From Sphingobium sp. 66-54 (lineage in GTDB: Bacteria > Pseudomonadota > Alphaproteobacteria > Sphingomonadales > Sphingomonadaceae), in contig MKWI01000006.1 in NCBI GenBank assembly GCA_001899715.1, forward strand, positions 1-64,000: a stretch of DNA of 64,000 nucleotides, in the 5' to 3' direction. Within the stretch, counting starts at the first letter, position 1. Each line of letters begins with the position of its first letter. Shown here in pieces: positions 49,839-59,502 of this stretch. The notes under the pieces were generated by a model, which saw only the letters and a program-made list of their open reading frames with translations, did no database searches and was not told the origin of the DNA. The position numbers and the translations under genes were made by a program.

Positions 49839-52629
49839 AATGCGCGGCGCCCCAGCTCGGCCCGGTGCCGATCTCCACGCCCAGCGGAATGGAGAGCCGC
49901 ACCATCGGCTCGGCGGCGCCGGCCATTACGGTGCGGATGATCGGCGTGGCGGCCTCAACCTCCTCGTCCGCCACCTCGAACACCAGCTCGTCATGCACCT
50001 GCAACAGCATCCTGGTGCGGGTGAGCCCGGCCTGCGCCAGCGCCGGCCCCATGCGGGCCATGGCACGCTTGATGATGTCCGCGCTGGTGCCCTGGATCGG
50101 CGCGTTGATCGCCGCGCGCTCGGCGCCCTGGCGGATATGCTGGACGGAGGCGCGGATCTGCGGGAACCATGTCTTGCGGCCGAACAAAGTCTCGGTGTGG
50201 CCGTTGTGCCGCGCCTTCTCCAGCGTCTCGTTGATGTAGGCGGAGATGCCGGGAAAGCGCTCGAAATAGCGGTTTATCATCGCCTGCGCCTCCTCCGGAT
50301 CAATCTCCAGCCGCCCGGCGAGACCCCAGCGCGAAATGCCGTAGAGGATGGCGAAGTTGATCGTCTTGGCACGCGCGCGCGTGTCGCGGTTGATCTCGCC
50401 GAACAGTTCCTTGGCGGTCGCGGCGTGAATATCCTCACCGCGCAGGAACGCCTCGCGCAGCGGCGGCACGTCCGCCATATGCGCCGCCAGCCGCAGCTCG
50501 ATCTGGCTGTAGTCCGCCGCGAGGATGACATGGCCCGGCTCGGCGATGAAGGCATCGCGAATCTGCCGGCCCACCTCGGTGCGGATCGGAATGTTCTGGA
50601 GATTGGGATCGGTGGAGGAGAGCCGCCCGGTCTGCGCGCCGGTGAGGCTATAACTGGTGTGCACGCGGCCCGTCACCGGGTTGATCTGCGCCTGCAACGC
50701 ATCGGTGTAGGTGGACTTGAGCTTGGCAAGCTGCCGCCAATCGAGCACCAACCCGGCGATCTTGACGCCCTCGGCCTTCATCTTCTCCAGCACGGTCACA
50801 TCGGTCGAATAAGCGCCGGACTTGCCCTTCTTGCCGCCCTTGAGACCCATCTTGTCGAACAGGATCGCGCCGAGTTGCTGGGTGGAGCCGATGGCGAAGG
50901 GCTGCCCCGCCTCCGCCTGAATCTCCTCCTCCAGCCGTGCCATGTCCTGGGCGAACTGGCCGGAGAGGCGCGAGAGCTGCTCGCGATCCACCTTGATCCC
51001 CGCGCGCTCCATGCGGGCGACGACCGGGATGAGCGGCCGGTCGACCAGCTCGTAGATGCGCGTCGCGCCTTCCTGCGACAGGCGCGGCTTGAAGCGGGTC
51101 CACAGCCGCCACGTCACGTCCGCATCCTCGCCGCCGTAGCGGGTCGCGGCACCAAGCGGCACCTGCGCGAAGCTGATCGCCTTCCTGCCGGTGCCGGCCA
51201 CGTCCTTGAAGCTGATGCACGTGTGCTCCAGCACGGCGTGCGCTACCTCATCCATGCCATGCCCGGCGAGCGACTGGCCGGCGTCGAGATCGAAGCTCAT
51301 CACCATCGTGTCGTCGAGGGGGCTGATGTCGAGACCGTGCCGGGCCAGCACGTTGATGTCATATTTGATGTTGTGGCCGATCTTGAGCACGCCGGGGTCG
51401 CAGAATAGCGGCCGGAGCCGTGCGACCACCTCCGCCAGCGGAAGCTGCGGTGGCACCTCGCCGAACATGTCGTCGCTGCTGCGGTGGCCGAGCGGAATAT
51501 AGCAGGCACGGCCCGGCGCGGTGGCAAGGCAGATGCCGACAAGATTGGCGGCGATGCTGTCCAGCGCGTCCGTCTCGGTATCAACGGCGATGATGCCGCT
51601 GGCGTAGCTCTGCGCAATCCAGTGCTCCAGCCGCTCGATGGTCGTCACCGTCTCGTAGGAATCGCAGTCGATCGGCGGCAGCGGCACGAAATCGGGCACG
51701 CCGGGATCGGCCGTGGCGGCGGCCGCAGCAACCGGATCGGGCTTCTCCCGCCCCGGCGCGTGCGCAGCCATGCGCGAGAGCAATGTCTTGAAGCCCTGAT
51801 CCTCCAGAAACGCGCGCAGCGGCTCGGGCGGAATCCCATCGAGCCGCAATTCCTCCAGCATATGCGGCAGCGGCACTTCCTGATGCAGCGTCACCAGCTC
51901 GCGGGAGAGGCGAGCGAGCGCTTCATGCTCGATCAGCCGTTCCTTGAGCCTGGAGGGCTTCATCGCCGGCGCAGCGGCCAGCACCGCGTCGAGATCGCCA
52001 TATTCGCCGATCAGCTTGGCGGCCGTCTTGGCACCCACCCCCGGCACGCCCGGCACATTGTCCACGCTGTCGCCCATCAGCGCCAGCACGTCACCCAGCT
52101 TCTCGGGCGGCACGCCGAACTTGTCCATCACATAGGTCGGCCCGCGCCGCTCGTTCTTCATCGTGTCGAGCATGTCGACGCCCGGCTGGATGAGTTGCGC
52201 CAGATCCTTGTCGGAGGAGACGATGGTCACGTCCCACCCCGCCGCGACCGCCTGCACCGTGTAGGTGGCGATGATATCGTCCGCCTCGAACCCGTCCTCC
52301 TCGATGCAGGGCAGCGAGAAGGCGCGCGTCGCCTCGCGGATCAGCGGGAATTGCGGGACGAGATCTTCCGGCGCCGGCGGCCGGTTGGCCTTATATTGAT
52401 CGTAGAGATCGTTGCGGAAGGTGTGCGAGCCCTTGTCCAGCACCACCGCGAGGTGGGTCGGCCCCTCCTCCTTGTCGAGCGCGTCAGCCAGCTTCCAGAG
52501 CATGGTAGTATAGCCGTAAACGGCCCCCACGTTCAGCCCGTGCCGGTTGGTCAGCGGCGGAAGCTGGTGATAGGCGCGGAAGATGTAGCTGCTTCCGTCG
52601 ACGAGATAGAGGTGATTCCGGGAACTCAT
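49837..52629 (-). CDS. polA: DNA polymerase I
   Basis: LYLVDGSSYIFRAYHQLP 5'-exo domain; DYSQIELRLAAHM and RRAAINAPIQGTSADIIK-like polymerase motifs; start trimmed to MSSRNHLY. Confidence 0.97.
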   Translation of the reverse strand: MSSRNHLYLVDGSSYIFRAYHQLPPLTNRHGLNVGAVYGYTTMLWKLADALDKEEGPTHLAVVLDKGSHTFRNDLYDQYKANRPPAPEDLVPQFPLIREATRAFSLPCIEEDGFEADDIIATYTVQAVAAGWDVTIVSSDKDLAQLIQPGVDMLDTMKNERRGPTYVMDKFGVPPEKLGDVLALMGDSVDNVPGVPGVGAKTAAKLIGEYGDLDAVLAAAPAMKPSRLKERLIEHEALARLSRELVTLHQEVPLPHMLEELRLDGIPPEPLRAFLEDQGFKTLLSRMAAHAPGREKPDPVAAAAATADPGVPDFVPLPPIDCDSYETVTTIERLEHWIAQSYASGIIAVDTETDALDSIAANLVGICLATAPGRACYIPLGHRSSDDMFGEVPPQLPLAEVVARLRPLFCDPGVLKIGHNIKYDINVLARHGLDISPLDDTMVMSFDLDAGQSLAGHGMDEVAHAVLEHTCISFKDVAGTGRKAISFAQVPLGAATRYGGEDADVTWRLWTRFKPRLSQEGATRIYELVDRPLIPVVARMERAGIKVDREQLSRLSGQFAQDMARLEEEIQAEAGQPFAIGSTQQLGAILFDKMGLKGGKKGKSGAYSTDVTVLEKMKAEGVKIAGLVLDWRQLAKLKSTYTDALQAQINPVTGRVHTSYSLTGAQTGRLSSTDPNLQNIPIRTEVGRQIRDAFIAEPGHVILAADYSQIELRLAAHMADVPPLREAFLRGEDIHAATAKELFGEINRDTRARAKTINFAILYGISRWGLAGRLEIDPEEAQAMINRYFERFPGISAYINETLEKARHNGHTETLFGRKTWFPQIRASVQHIRQGAERAAINAPIQGTSADIIKRAMARMGPALAQAGLTRTRMLLQVHDELVFEVADEEVEAATPIIRTVMAGAAEPMVRLSIPLGVEIGTGPSWGAAH

Positions 52630-52699
52630 GGCGCAGGGGATAGCGCGGCCCGGCGGGGGATGCCAGCGGCGAGCCGGCCGCACCCCCATTCCTCCATCC

Positions 52700-53602
52700 T
52701 CAGGCAACGGCAGCGTCCACGCGGGGCTTCACCGGGATGCGCAGGTAACGCACGCCGTTCGCCTCCGCCTCGGGGAAGCGGCCGGCGCGGATGTTCACCT
52801 GGATGGAGGGGAGCAGCAGCCTGGGCACCGCCAGACCCGCGTCGCGCGCCTCACGCATCGCCACGAAATCATCCTCGGATACGCCGTCATGCACATGCAC
52901 GCTGGTGCGCCGCTGCTCGGCGACCGTGGTCTCCCAGCGATACTCGTCACGGCCGGGCGCCTTGTAATCATGGCACAGGAACAGCCGCGTCTCGCCGGGC
53001 AGGCTCAGCAGCCGGCGGATCGAGCGATAGAGCGTGCGCGCGTCGCCGCCGGGGAAGTCGGCGCGGGCGGTGCCATAGTCCGGCATGAACAGCGTATCGC
53101 CCACGAACACCGCGTCGCCGATGCGATAGGCCATGTCTGCCGGCGTGTGACCCGGCACGTGCATCGCCTCCACGGTGAGCGCCCCGAGCGCGAACCGCTC
53201 GCCATCCGCGATCAATCGGTCGAAGTCGGAGCCGTCAGTCCTGAGGTCGGTCATCGCAAAAACCGGACGGAAGATGCGCTGCACGTCGCGGATATGCGCG
53301 CCGATGCCGATCCAGCCGCCGCTGCGTGCCTTGATATAGGGCGCGGCCGAAAGATGGTCGGCATGGGCGTGCGTCTCCAGGATCATGGCGATGCGCCAGC
53401 CGCGCGCTTGCGCCGTGGCGACGATCCGCTCGGCCGAGCGGATATCCGCCTCGCCCGAAGCCAGATCGAAATCCAGCACCGGGTCGATCACCGCCGCATC
53501 ACCCGTGGCGGGATCGGCGACCAGATAGCTGATCGTGTTGGTGGGTTCGTCGAAGAACGCTTCGATCACGGGGCCGGAAGCGGGGGACGGATGCGCGGAC
53601 AT
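52700..53602 (-). CDS. MBL-fold metallo-hydrolase, Blh/ETHE1-like persulfide dioxygenase family
   Basis: ETHAHADHLSAAPY (HxHxDH), PGHTPADMAYRIGDAVFVGDTLF; divergent from an ArsR/BigR-type regulator. Confidence 0.85.
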   Translation of the reverse strand: MSAHPSPASGPVIEAFFDEPTNTISYLVADPATGDAAVIDPVLDFDLASGEADIRSAERIVATAQARGWRIAMILETHAHADHLSAAPYIKARSGGWIGIGAHIRDVQRIFRPVFAMTDLRTDGSDFDRLIADGERFALGALTVEAMHVPGHTPADMAYRIGDAVFVGDTLFMPDYGTARADFPGGDARTLYRSIRRLLSLPGETRLFLCHDYKAPGRDEYRWETTVAEQRRTSVHVHDGVSEDDFVAMREARDAGLAVPRLLLPSIQVNIRAGRFPEAEANGVRYLRIPVKPRVDAAVA

Positions 53603-53634
53603 ACGATTCTCCTCTTTCATGCCTTGACTATATA

Positions 53635-53663
53635 TTAGAATAATCTAAATTAGCAATATCTAA
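53635..53663. promoter_or_regulatory. Tandem operator palindromes TTAG-N6-CTAA in the divergent MBL/ArsR promoter
   Basis: TTAGAATAATCTAA (53635-53648) and TTAGCAATATCTAA (53650-53663), same arm spacing; possible -35 TTGACT at 53624. Confidence 0.7.
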
Positions 53664-53677
53664 AGGAAAGAGACGCA

Positions 53678-53992
53678 ATGCCCGCTGCCCCGATGGATAT
53701 GGCCACGTTTGAAAGAAAGGCCGGCGAGGTCGCCGAGCGGCTGAAGGCGATGGCCAATGGCCGCCGCCTGATGGTGCTCTGCAAGCTCACCGAGCAGGGC
53801 GAGATGACGGTGGGCGATCTGGCCGATGCGGTCGGGCTCTCGTCCTCCGCCCTCTCCCAGCATCTGGCAAAGATGCGGGAGGAAGGGCTCGTCACCTACC
53901 GGCGGGAGAGCCAGACGCTCTGGTATCGCATGGCCGACGCACGGACCGAGGCGCTGCTCGCCACCCTTTATGACCTCTACTGCAAGGAGTGA
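53678..53992 (+). CDS. ArsR-family (BigR/SqrR-like) transcriptional regulator
   Basis: LKAMANGRRLMVLCKLTEQGEMTVGDLADAVGLSSSALSQHLAKMREEGLVTYRRESQTLWY; two Cys. Confidence 0.88.
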   Translation: MPAAPMDMATFERKAGEVAERLKAMANGRRLMVLCKLTEQGEMTVGDLADAVGLSSSALSQHLAKMREEGLVTYRRESQTLWYRMADARTEALLATLYDLYCKE

Positions 53993-53997
53993 CTCTC

Positions 53998-54513
53998 ATG
54001 GCGATCGAAACCCTCTCCCCCGCCGACGCGCAGGCCGCGATCAAGGCCGGCGCCACGCTGGTCGATATCCGCGCGGCGGACGAACATGCCCGCGAGCATA
54101 TTGCCGGTGCCGTCAACATGCCGCTCGACCGGCTGGATTGCAGCGCTCTGCCCGAGGGCGCGGTGATCTTCCACTGCCGCTCGGGCATGCGCACCCGTTC
54201 CAACGCCGATGCGCTGGCCGCTGCCGCGCAGGGCCGGGCCTGCTATATTCTCGATGGCGGGATCGACAACTGGCGGGCCTGCGGTCAGGCCACCGCGGTG
54301 GACCGCAAGCAGCCGCTGGAGCTGATGCGGCAGGTTAAGCTTGCCGCCGGCGGACTGGTGCTGCTCGGCGTCGTGCTGGGTTTCCTCGTCGCACCGCCCT
54401 TCTTCGCCCTCTCCGCCTTCGTCGGCGCCGGGCTGATGCTGGCGGGGGCGACCGGCTGGTGCGGCCTTGCCCACATGCTGCGCCACATGCCCTGGAACCG
54501 CGCGCTGGCCTGA
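53998..54513 (+). CDS. Rhodanese domain protein with C-terminal DUF2892-like TM region
   Basis: LVDIRAADEHAREHIAGA; IFHCRSGMRTRSNADAL active-site Cys loop; C-terminal TM helices. Confidence 0.9.
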   Translation: MAIETLSPADAQAAIKAGATLVDIRAADEHAREHIAGAVNMPLDRLDCSALPEGAVIFHCRSGMRTRSNADALAAAAQGRACYILDGGIDNWRACGQATAVDRKQPLELMRQVKLAAGGLVLLGVVLGFLVAPPFFALSAFVGAGLMLAGATGWCGLAHMLRHMPWNRALA

Positions 54514-54520
54514 GCCGGGC

Positions 54521-55300
54521 ATGACGCTCGCCACCCTCGCCGCCGCTCTGCTCTCGGGCGGGCTGATCGGCCTCATCCTCGGCCTGGTGGGCGGGGGCGG
54601 CTCGATCCTCGCCCTGCCGCTGCTCGTCTATGGGGTGCAGATCGGCTCCACCCATGCGGCGATCGGCACGGCGGCGGTAGCGGTTGCCGCCAATGCGCTG
54701 GTCGGGCTCGCCGGCCACGCACGGGCGGGAACGGTCAAATGGCCCTGCGCCGGCGTGTTCGCGCTGGCCGGCATCGCCGGCGCGGCGCTCGGTGCGGAGG
54801 CGGGGAAGGCGGTGGACGGAACGCGGCTGCTCACCCTGTTCGGCCTGCTGATGATCGCGGTCGGCCTCGCCATGCTGCTCAAGCGCGGGCGGACCGAGCG
54901 CCCGGACGTGCGCCTCTCGGCGGAGACCGCGCGCCACCTCCTCCCGCGCCTCGTTCCGGCCGGTTTCGGCGTCGGGCTCGCCGCCGGCTTCTTCGGCATC
55001 GGCGGCGGCTTCCTGATCGTGCCCGCGCTGATCGCCGCCACCGGCATGCCCGCCCGCCATGCGATCGGCACCTCGCTGGTGGTCGTGGCGGCGCTGGGGC
55101 TGACCACCGCCGCCTCCTACGCATTCTCCGGCTATGTCGACTGGACGTTGGTGGCGCTGCTCACCCTCGGCGGGATCGCGGGCGCCGCGCCGGGCATCCT
55201 GCTCGGCCGCCGGCTTGCCGCGCGCAAGGGCCTGCTCGAACGGCTGTTCGCCGGCATCGTCATCCTCGTCGGGATCTATGTCGCCTTGCGCGCCTTCTAG
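54521..55300 (+). CDS. Sulfite exporter TauE/SafE family protein
   Basis: [40 protein letters not shown]. Confidence 0.92.
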   Translation: MTLATLAAALLSGGLIGLILGLVGGGGSILALPLLVYGVQIGSTHAAIGTAAVAVAANALVGLAGHARAGTVKWPCAGVFALAGIAGAALGAEAGKAVDGTRLLTLFGLLMIAVGLAMLLKRGRTERPDVRLSAETARHLLPRLVPAGFGVGLAAGFFGIGGGFLIVPALIAATGMPARHAIGTSLVVVAALGLTTAASYAFSGYVDWTLVALLTLGGIAGAAPGILLGRRLAARKGLLERLFAGIVILVGIYVALRAF

Positions 55301-55380
55301 TCCGGCGCCCGTTGCCTCGCCCGCCGTGCGCCGCTAGAGACCGCAGCCACAGGAAATCCAATCAATTGAAGGAACAGGCT

Positions 55381-56124
55381 GTGGCAGGCCATAGCAAATT
55401 CAAGAACATCATGCATCGCAAGGGCGCGCAGGACAAGAAGCGCGCGGCCGCCTTCTCCAAGCTGGCGCGCGAAATCACCGTCGCCGCCAAGATGGGCACG
55501 CCCGATCCGGACATGAATCCGCGCCTGCGTCTGGCGATCAACGCCGCCAAGGCGCAGTCCGTGCCCAAGGACAATATCCAGCGCGCCATCGACAAGGCGA
55601 GCCGGGGCGACGGGGAGAATTACGAGGAAGTCCGCTACGAGGGCTACGGCCCGGGCGGCGTGGCGCTGATCGTCGAGGCGCTGACCGACAATCGCAACCG
55701 CACCGCTACCAACGTGCGCACCGCTTTCTCCAAGAACGGCGGCAATCTCGGCGCAAGCGGCGCGGTGAGCCACGGGTTCGACCGCATGGGCCTCATCACC
55801 TATCCGGCAAGCGCGGGCGATGCCGACGCGATCTTCGAGGCGGCGCTGGAAGCCGGCGCGGAGGACGTGGAGTCGAACGAGGACGAGCACGAGATCTGGA
55901 CGGCGATGGATTCGCTGCACGAGGTCGCCAGGGCGCTGGAGGACAGGCTCGGCCCGGCGGAGAGCGCCAAGCTCGCCTGGAAGCCGCAGACCACCGTCGA
56001 GCTGGACGAGACCAACGCCGGCACGCTGCTCAAGCTGGTCGACACGCTCGACGACGATGACGACGTGCAGACCGTCTGGGGCAATTACGAAGTGCCCGAC
56101 GAGGTGATGGCCAAGCTGGGCTGA
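55381..56124 (+). CDS. yebC: YebC/PmpR family regulatory protein
   Basis: GTG start; [51 protein letters not shown]. Confidence 0.95.
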   Translation: MAGHSKFKNIMHRKGAQDKKRAAAFSKLAREITVAAKMGTPDPDMNPRLRLAINAAKAQSVPKDNIQRAIDKASRGDGENYEEVRYEGYGPGGVALIVEALTDNRNRTATNVRTAFSKNGGNLGASGAVSHGFDRMGLITYPASAGDADAIFEAALEAGAEDVESNEDEHEIWTAMDSLHEVARALEDRLGPAESAKLAWKPQTTVELDETNAGTLLKLVDTLDDDDDVQTVWGNYEVPDEVMAKLG

Positions 56125-56166
56125 GCGCGGCTACACCCGTCTCGCATACGGGGCGGAGAAACGGAT

Positions 56167-56400
56167 ATGGCGCGCGATACGGGCAAGACGGCGCGGCTGG
56201 CGGTCGGCATCTGGTATAACGACCGCACCGGCCACATCCATGTCGCGGCCGCCGGCCACTTCATCTCGACGGTGAGCGGCGATCCGGCGTCGAAGCGCTA
56301 TCATCCCAATCTCTATCGCAAGCTGGCGACCTGCCTGCGCGACATGGGCAAGCCGCACCCACCGATCGCGCCTGCCAAGGGCGCGCCGGAACCATGCTGA
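56167..56400 (+). CDS. Small conserved-looking hypothetical protein
   Basis: 77 aa ORF overlapping the ruvC start by 7 nt; no motif recognised. Confidence 0.5.
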   Translation: MARDTGKTARLAVGIWYNDRTGHIHVAAAGHFISTVSGDPASKRYHPNLYRKLATCLRDMGKPHPPIAPAKGAPEPC

Positions 56401-56888
56401 TCCTCGGTCTCGATCCCGGCCTCGGCACCACCGGCTGGGGGCTCGTCCGGGCAGAGGGCAACCGCCTCTCGCACGTCGCCAACGGCCAGATCCGCACCGA
56501 GGCGAGCGAACCGCTGCCCCGCCGGCTGGTCGCGCTGGACGCGGCGTTGGCCACGCTGCTCGCCACCCACGCGCCCGATCAGGCGGCGGTGGAGGAAGTG
56601 TTCGTCAACACCAACCCGCAGTCCACGCTCAAGCTGGGGCAGGCGCGCGGCGTCGTGCTGCTCGGCGCGGCGCGCACCGGCATCCCGGTCGGCGAATATG
56701 CCGCGCGGCTGGTCAAGAAGGCGGTCGTCGGCGTCGGCAATGCCAGCAAGGATCAGGTCCACGCCATGGTCGCGCGGCTGCTGCCGGGCGTGCGCATCGC
56801 CGGGCCGGATGCGGCGGATGCCCTCGCCATCGCCATCACCCATGCCCACCATGTCGCGAGCGCGCGGCGGATACCGGGCCTGCGATAG
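56394..56888 (+). CDS. ruvC: Crossover junction endodeoxyribonuclease
   Basis: [54 protein letters not shown]. Confidence 0.96.
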   Translation: MLILGLDPGLGTTGWGLVRAEGNRLSHVANGQIRTEASEPLPRRLVALDAALATLLATHAPDQAAVEEVFVNTNPQSTLKLGQARGVVLLGAARTGIPVGEYAARLVKKAVVGVGNASKDQVHAMVARLLPGVRIAGPDAADALAIAITHAHHVASARRIPGLR

Positions 56889-56903
56889 CGCCGGCCCAGC
56901 GCC

Positions 56904-57065
56904 AGGACGGACCGCCATTCAGGAGATGGTGAGCCGGAGTCGCAGACGACGGGCAAAATGGTTGATTTTCGCGACCCGGAGCGCAGCGGACTATAGGCCC
57001 GTAAGCACCGGAAGCGCGAAAATGCGCCATTTGCAGGCCGCCAGAACTGAATGGCGATCCGTCCT
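56904..57065 (+). repeat. TIR-bounded intergenic repeat, family 1, copy 3 (reference copy)
   Basis: 18 bp TIRs aggacggaccgccattca / tgaatggcgatccgtcct (one mismatch) plus internal imperfect IR 56953-56973 / 57014-57034. Confidence 0.88.
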
Positions 57066-57402
57066 AGCCCCGCCCCCAGAACAGAAACGCCACCGCGCCC
57101 ATCAGGCAAGCGAAGGCCCCGGCGTGCCGCCAGCCGAGCGGCTCGCCCAGCACCGCCACCATGAACACGCCGAACACGGTCAGCGCGATTGCCTCCTGCG
57201 CGATCTTGAGCTGCCCCGCGCTCCAGCCGCTCGCATAGCCGATCCGGTTGGCCGGCACCGCAAAGCAATATTCGAAGAAGGCGATGCCCCAGCTTATCAG
57301 GATGACCAGCAGCAGCGGCCGGGCCATGCCGCCCTTGAGATGCCAATACCAGGCGATGGTCATCAGGATATTGGAGGCGAAGAGCAGTGCGACGGTCGGC
57401 AT
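57064..57402 (-). CDS. DMT family protein (DUF486)
   Basis: TVALLFASNILMTIAWYWHLK; WGIAFFEYCFAVPANRIGY. Confidence 0.88.
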   Translation of the reverse strand: MPTVALLFASNILMTIAWYWHLKGGMARPLLLVILISWGIAFFEYCFAVPANRIGYASGWSAGQLKIAQEAIALTVFGVFMVAVLGEPLGWRHAGAFACLMGAVAFLFWGRG

Positions 57403-57466
57403 GATCCGCTGATGCCAGCGCCCGCAACCGCGCGCCATGGGGAAAATGACGGGAGGCCGCCTCTCC

Positions 57467-58009
57467 TTACAGGCTGGCGACCCGGGCGAAGATGCGATGG
57501 AGCAGCTCGGCGCACTGTTCCAGCTCCGCATCGTCGAGATCGGCGAGCACGGCGGCGCGCTCCTGATCGAGGATCGGCTGGATTTTCTTCACCACCGCCA
57601 TGCCGGCCGGGGTGAGCGAAATCAGCTTCGAGCGCCCGTCGCGCGGATTGTCCACGCGCGTGATGAGCCCGTCTGCGACCAGTCCCTCCACTACCCGCAC
57701 CAGCGTCGGCCACTGCACGAACAGGCGCTGGCCGACATCGGTCAGCGTCGCCGGCTGCGGCCCAAAAGCGAGCGTGAACAGCGCCTGCCAACGCGCCCGC
57801 GTCTGCCCCGTCTCGGCGCGCAGCCTGTTGTCGATATGGGTAATCCACGAGCGGCCGGCCATGACCAACAGCCGCGAGAGGCGATATTCCCGGTCCAGCC
57901 GCGTCCCCGCGGGATAGAAATCGTCGTAGCGGTTCGCCCACGATTCGAAGTCGCCGATCCGCTCGCCCCGCGCGCACGCTTCACCCTTGCCGTCTGCCCG
58001 CGCAGCCAT
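57467..58009 (-). CDS. MarR family transcriptional regulator
   Basis: TLTDVGQRLFVQWPTLVRVVEGLVADGLITRVDNPRDGRSKLISLTPAG winged helix. Confidence 0.9.
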   Translation of the reverse strand: MAARADGKGEACARGERIGDFESWANRYDDFYPAGTRLDREYRLSRLLVMAGRSWITHIDNRLRAETGQTRARWQALFTLAFGPQPATLTDVGQRLFVQWPTLVRVVEGLVADGLITRVDNPRDGRSKLISLTPAGMAVVKKIQPILDQERAAVLADLDDAELEQCAELLHRIFARVASL

Positions 58010-58188
58010 GCTGCCTCCCCTGCCGCAGATTATGGCTATGCTTGTAGCCTGTTGTCGCGAAATTGAAACCGTCGCGGTGGCCCCGGCCAACCTCTGCAAG
58101 AGCGCCATGGTGACAGGCGTGCCGGGCCAGCCTATGCTCGCCGCCGAGAAGCGTTCGGCAGAGGCTCCGGACGTGCCGACAAGGAGAG

Positions 58189-58896
58189 ATGGCCATGCAC
58201 AAGATTATGCTCGACCCCGATCTGGTGGCACGGCTCACGGCCGAACGCGGCGGCCAGCTCCACGTCATCGACCGGATCGACCCGGCCCGCACCGCCCATC
58301 TCATCATCGACATGCAGAACGGCTTCGTCGAGGAGGGCGCGCCGGTGGAGGTGCCGACCGCCAGGGAAGTGGTGCCCGCGATCAACCGCATCAGCCGCGC
58401 CGTGCGCGAGGCCGGTGGGCAGAATTACTTCGTGCAGTTCACCACGCCGGTGGGCAATCTCTCGTCCTGGTCGAGCTTCTATTCGCGCTTCTCGAACGCC
58501 GTCGCCAAGGGCCATCAGGATGCCTTCACCCCCGGCACGCATTACTGGAGCCTCTGGCCCGCGCTGGACGTGGACGAGAACCGGGACCGGACGATCGAGA
58601 AACTGCGCTTCGGCGCCTTCATCCCCGGCACCTGCGATCTCGACGCGGAGCTGCGTGCGCGCGGCATCGACACCGTCATCATCAGCGGCACGCTCACCAA
58701 CTGCTGCTGCGAATCCACCGCGCGCGACGCGATGCAGCTCAATTACCGGGTGATCTTCGCCACGGACGCCAACGCCGCGCTCACCGACGCCGAGCACAAC
58801 GCGACGCTCAACAACATGCTGTTCCTTTTCGCCGACGTGCGCCCTTCCGAGGAGATCGCCGCCCTGCTCGAAGGCGCCATGGCCCCGGCGGGCTGA
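58189..58896 (+). CDS. Isochorismatase-family cysteine hydrolase
   Basis: HLIIDMQNGFVE; IDTVIISGTLTNCCCESTARDAMQ. Confidence 0.93.
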   Translation: MAMHKIMLDPDLVARLTAERGGQLHVIDRIDPARTAHLIIDMQNGFVEEGAPVEVPTAREVVPAINRISRAVREAGGQNYFVQFTTPVGNLSSWSSFYSRFSNAVAKGHQDAFTPGTHYWSLWPALDVDENRDRTIEKLRFGAFIPGTCDLDAELRARGIDTVIISGTLTNCCCESTARDAMQLNYRVIFATDANAALTDAEHNATLNNMLFLFADVRPSEEIAALLEGAMAPAG

Positions 58897-58917
58897 GCAA
58901 GGCATCGCATGAGGCCC

Positions 58918-58978
58918 GTGCTCCCGCGAAAGCAGGAGCCCAAGGCGGCAAGACCTGCGGCTGACCTCTCGCGCTCCA
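58918..58978. repeat. Palindromic repeat family 2, truncated copy 3
   Basis: gtgctcccgcgaaagcaggagcccaaggcggcaagacctgcggctga; right arm degenerate. Confidence 0.6.
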
Positions 58979-59019
58979 TCAGCCCAGCCCGCGCAACCGC
59001 TCATCCCGCATCCAGCGCG

Positions 59020-59472
59020 CTACGCCTCGCACAACGCCTTGAGCTGCTCGGCGCAGACCGCCCAGCCCCGCTCGAAGCCCATCGCCTTGTGCTGCTCAAG
59101 CGCCTCCTCGGTCCAGTGGCGGGCGGAGGCCGTGTAGCGCGTGCCCGCCCCCTCCGGCTCGATCTCCCAGACGCCGACCATGAACCGCCCGGCCGGCACC
59201 CAGCCGGCGGTGAAGGCGTCCGTCGAGATGAAGCGCCTGCCCGGTACGACATCGAGAAACACGCCCTCGGTGGAAACCTCCTCGCCCTCCGGCCCGCGCA
59301 TGATCGTCGCCGCGCGGCCGCCGGGTCGCCAATCCTGCTCGATGATCTCGACGGTCCACGGGCGGGGACACCACCAGTCCTCCTGCCGCTGTGTCATGGC
59401 GTGCCACACCTTGTCCGGCGGCGCGGCGATATAGGTGGTGACGCTGAGCGTCCTGTCGGCTTGGTCGGTCAT
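59020..59472 (-). CDS. SRPBCC family protein (AHSA1-like)
   Basis: TTYIAAPPDKVWHAMTQRQEDWWCPRPWTVEII; C-terminal WTEEALEQHKAMGFERGW. Confidence 0.9.
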   Translation of the reverse strand: MTDQADRTLSVTTYIAAPPDKVWHAMTQRQEDWWCPRPWTVEIIEQDWRPGGRAATIMRGPEGEEVSTEGVFLDVVPGRRFISTDAFTAGWVPAGRFMVGVWEIEPEGAGTRYTASARHWTEEALEQHKAMGFERGWAVCAEQLKALCEA

Positions 59473-59502
59473 GGCAGCATCCTTCTCCAGGGGGCTGGAT
59501 CG

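Noticed and set aside
49840-51408. 522 aa plus-strand ORF opposite polA
   Set aside because: Shadow ORF; composition-driven.
56698-57615. 305 aa ORF spanning the ruvC end and family 1 repeat
   Set aside because: Overlaps ruvC and the repeat in the wrong frame; low-complexity Arg/Pro/His composition.
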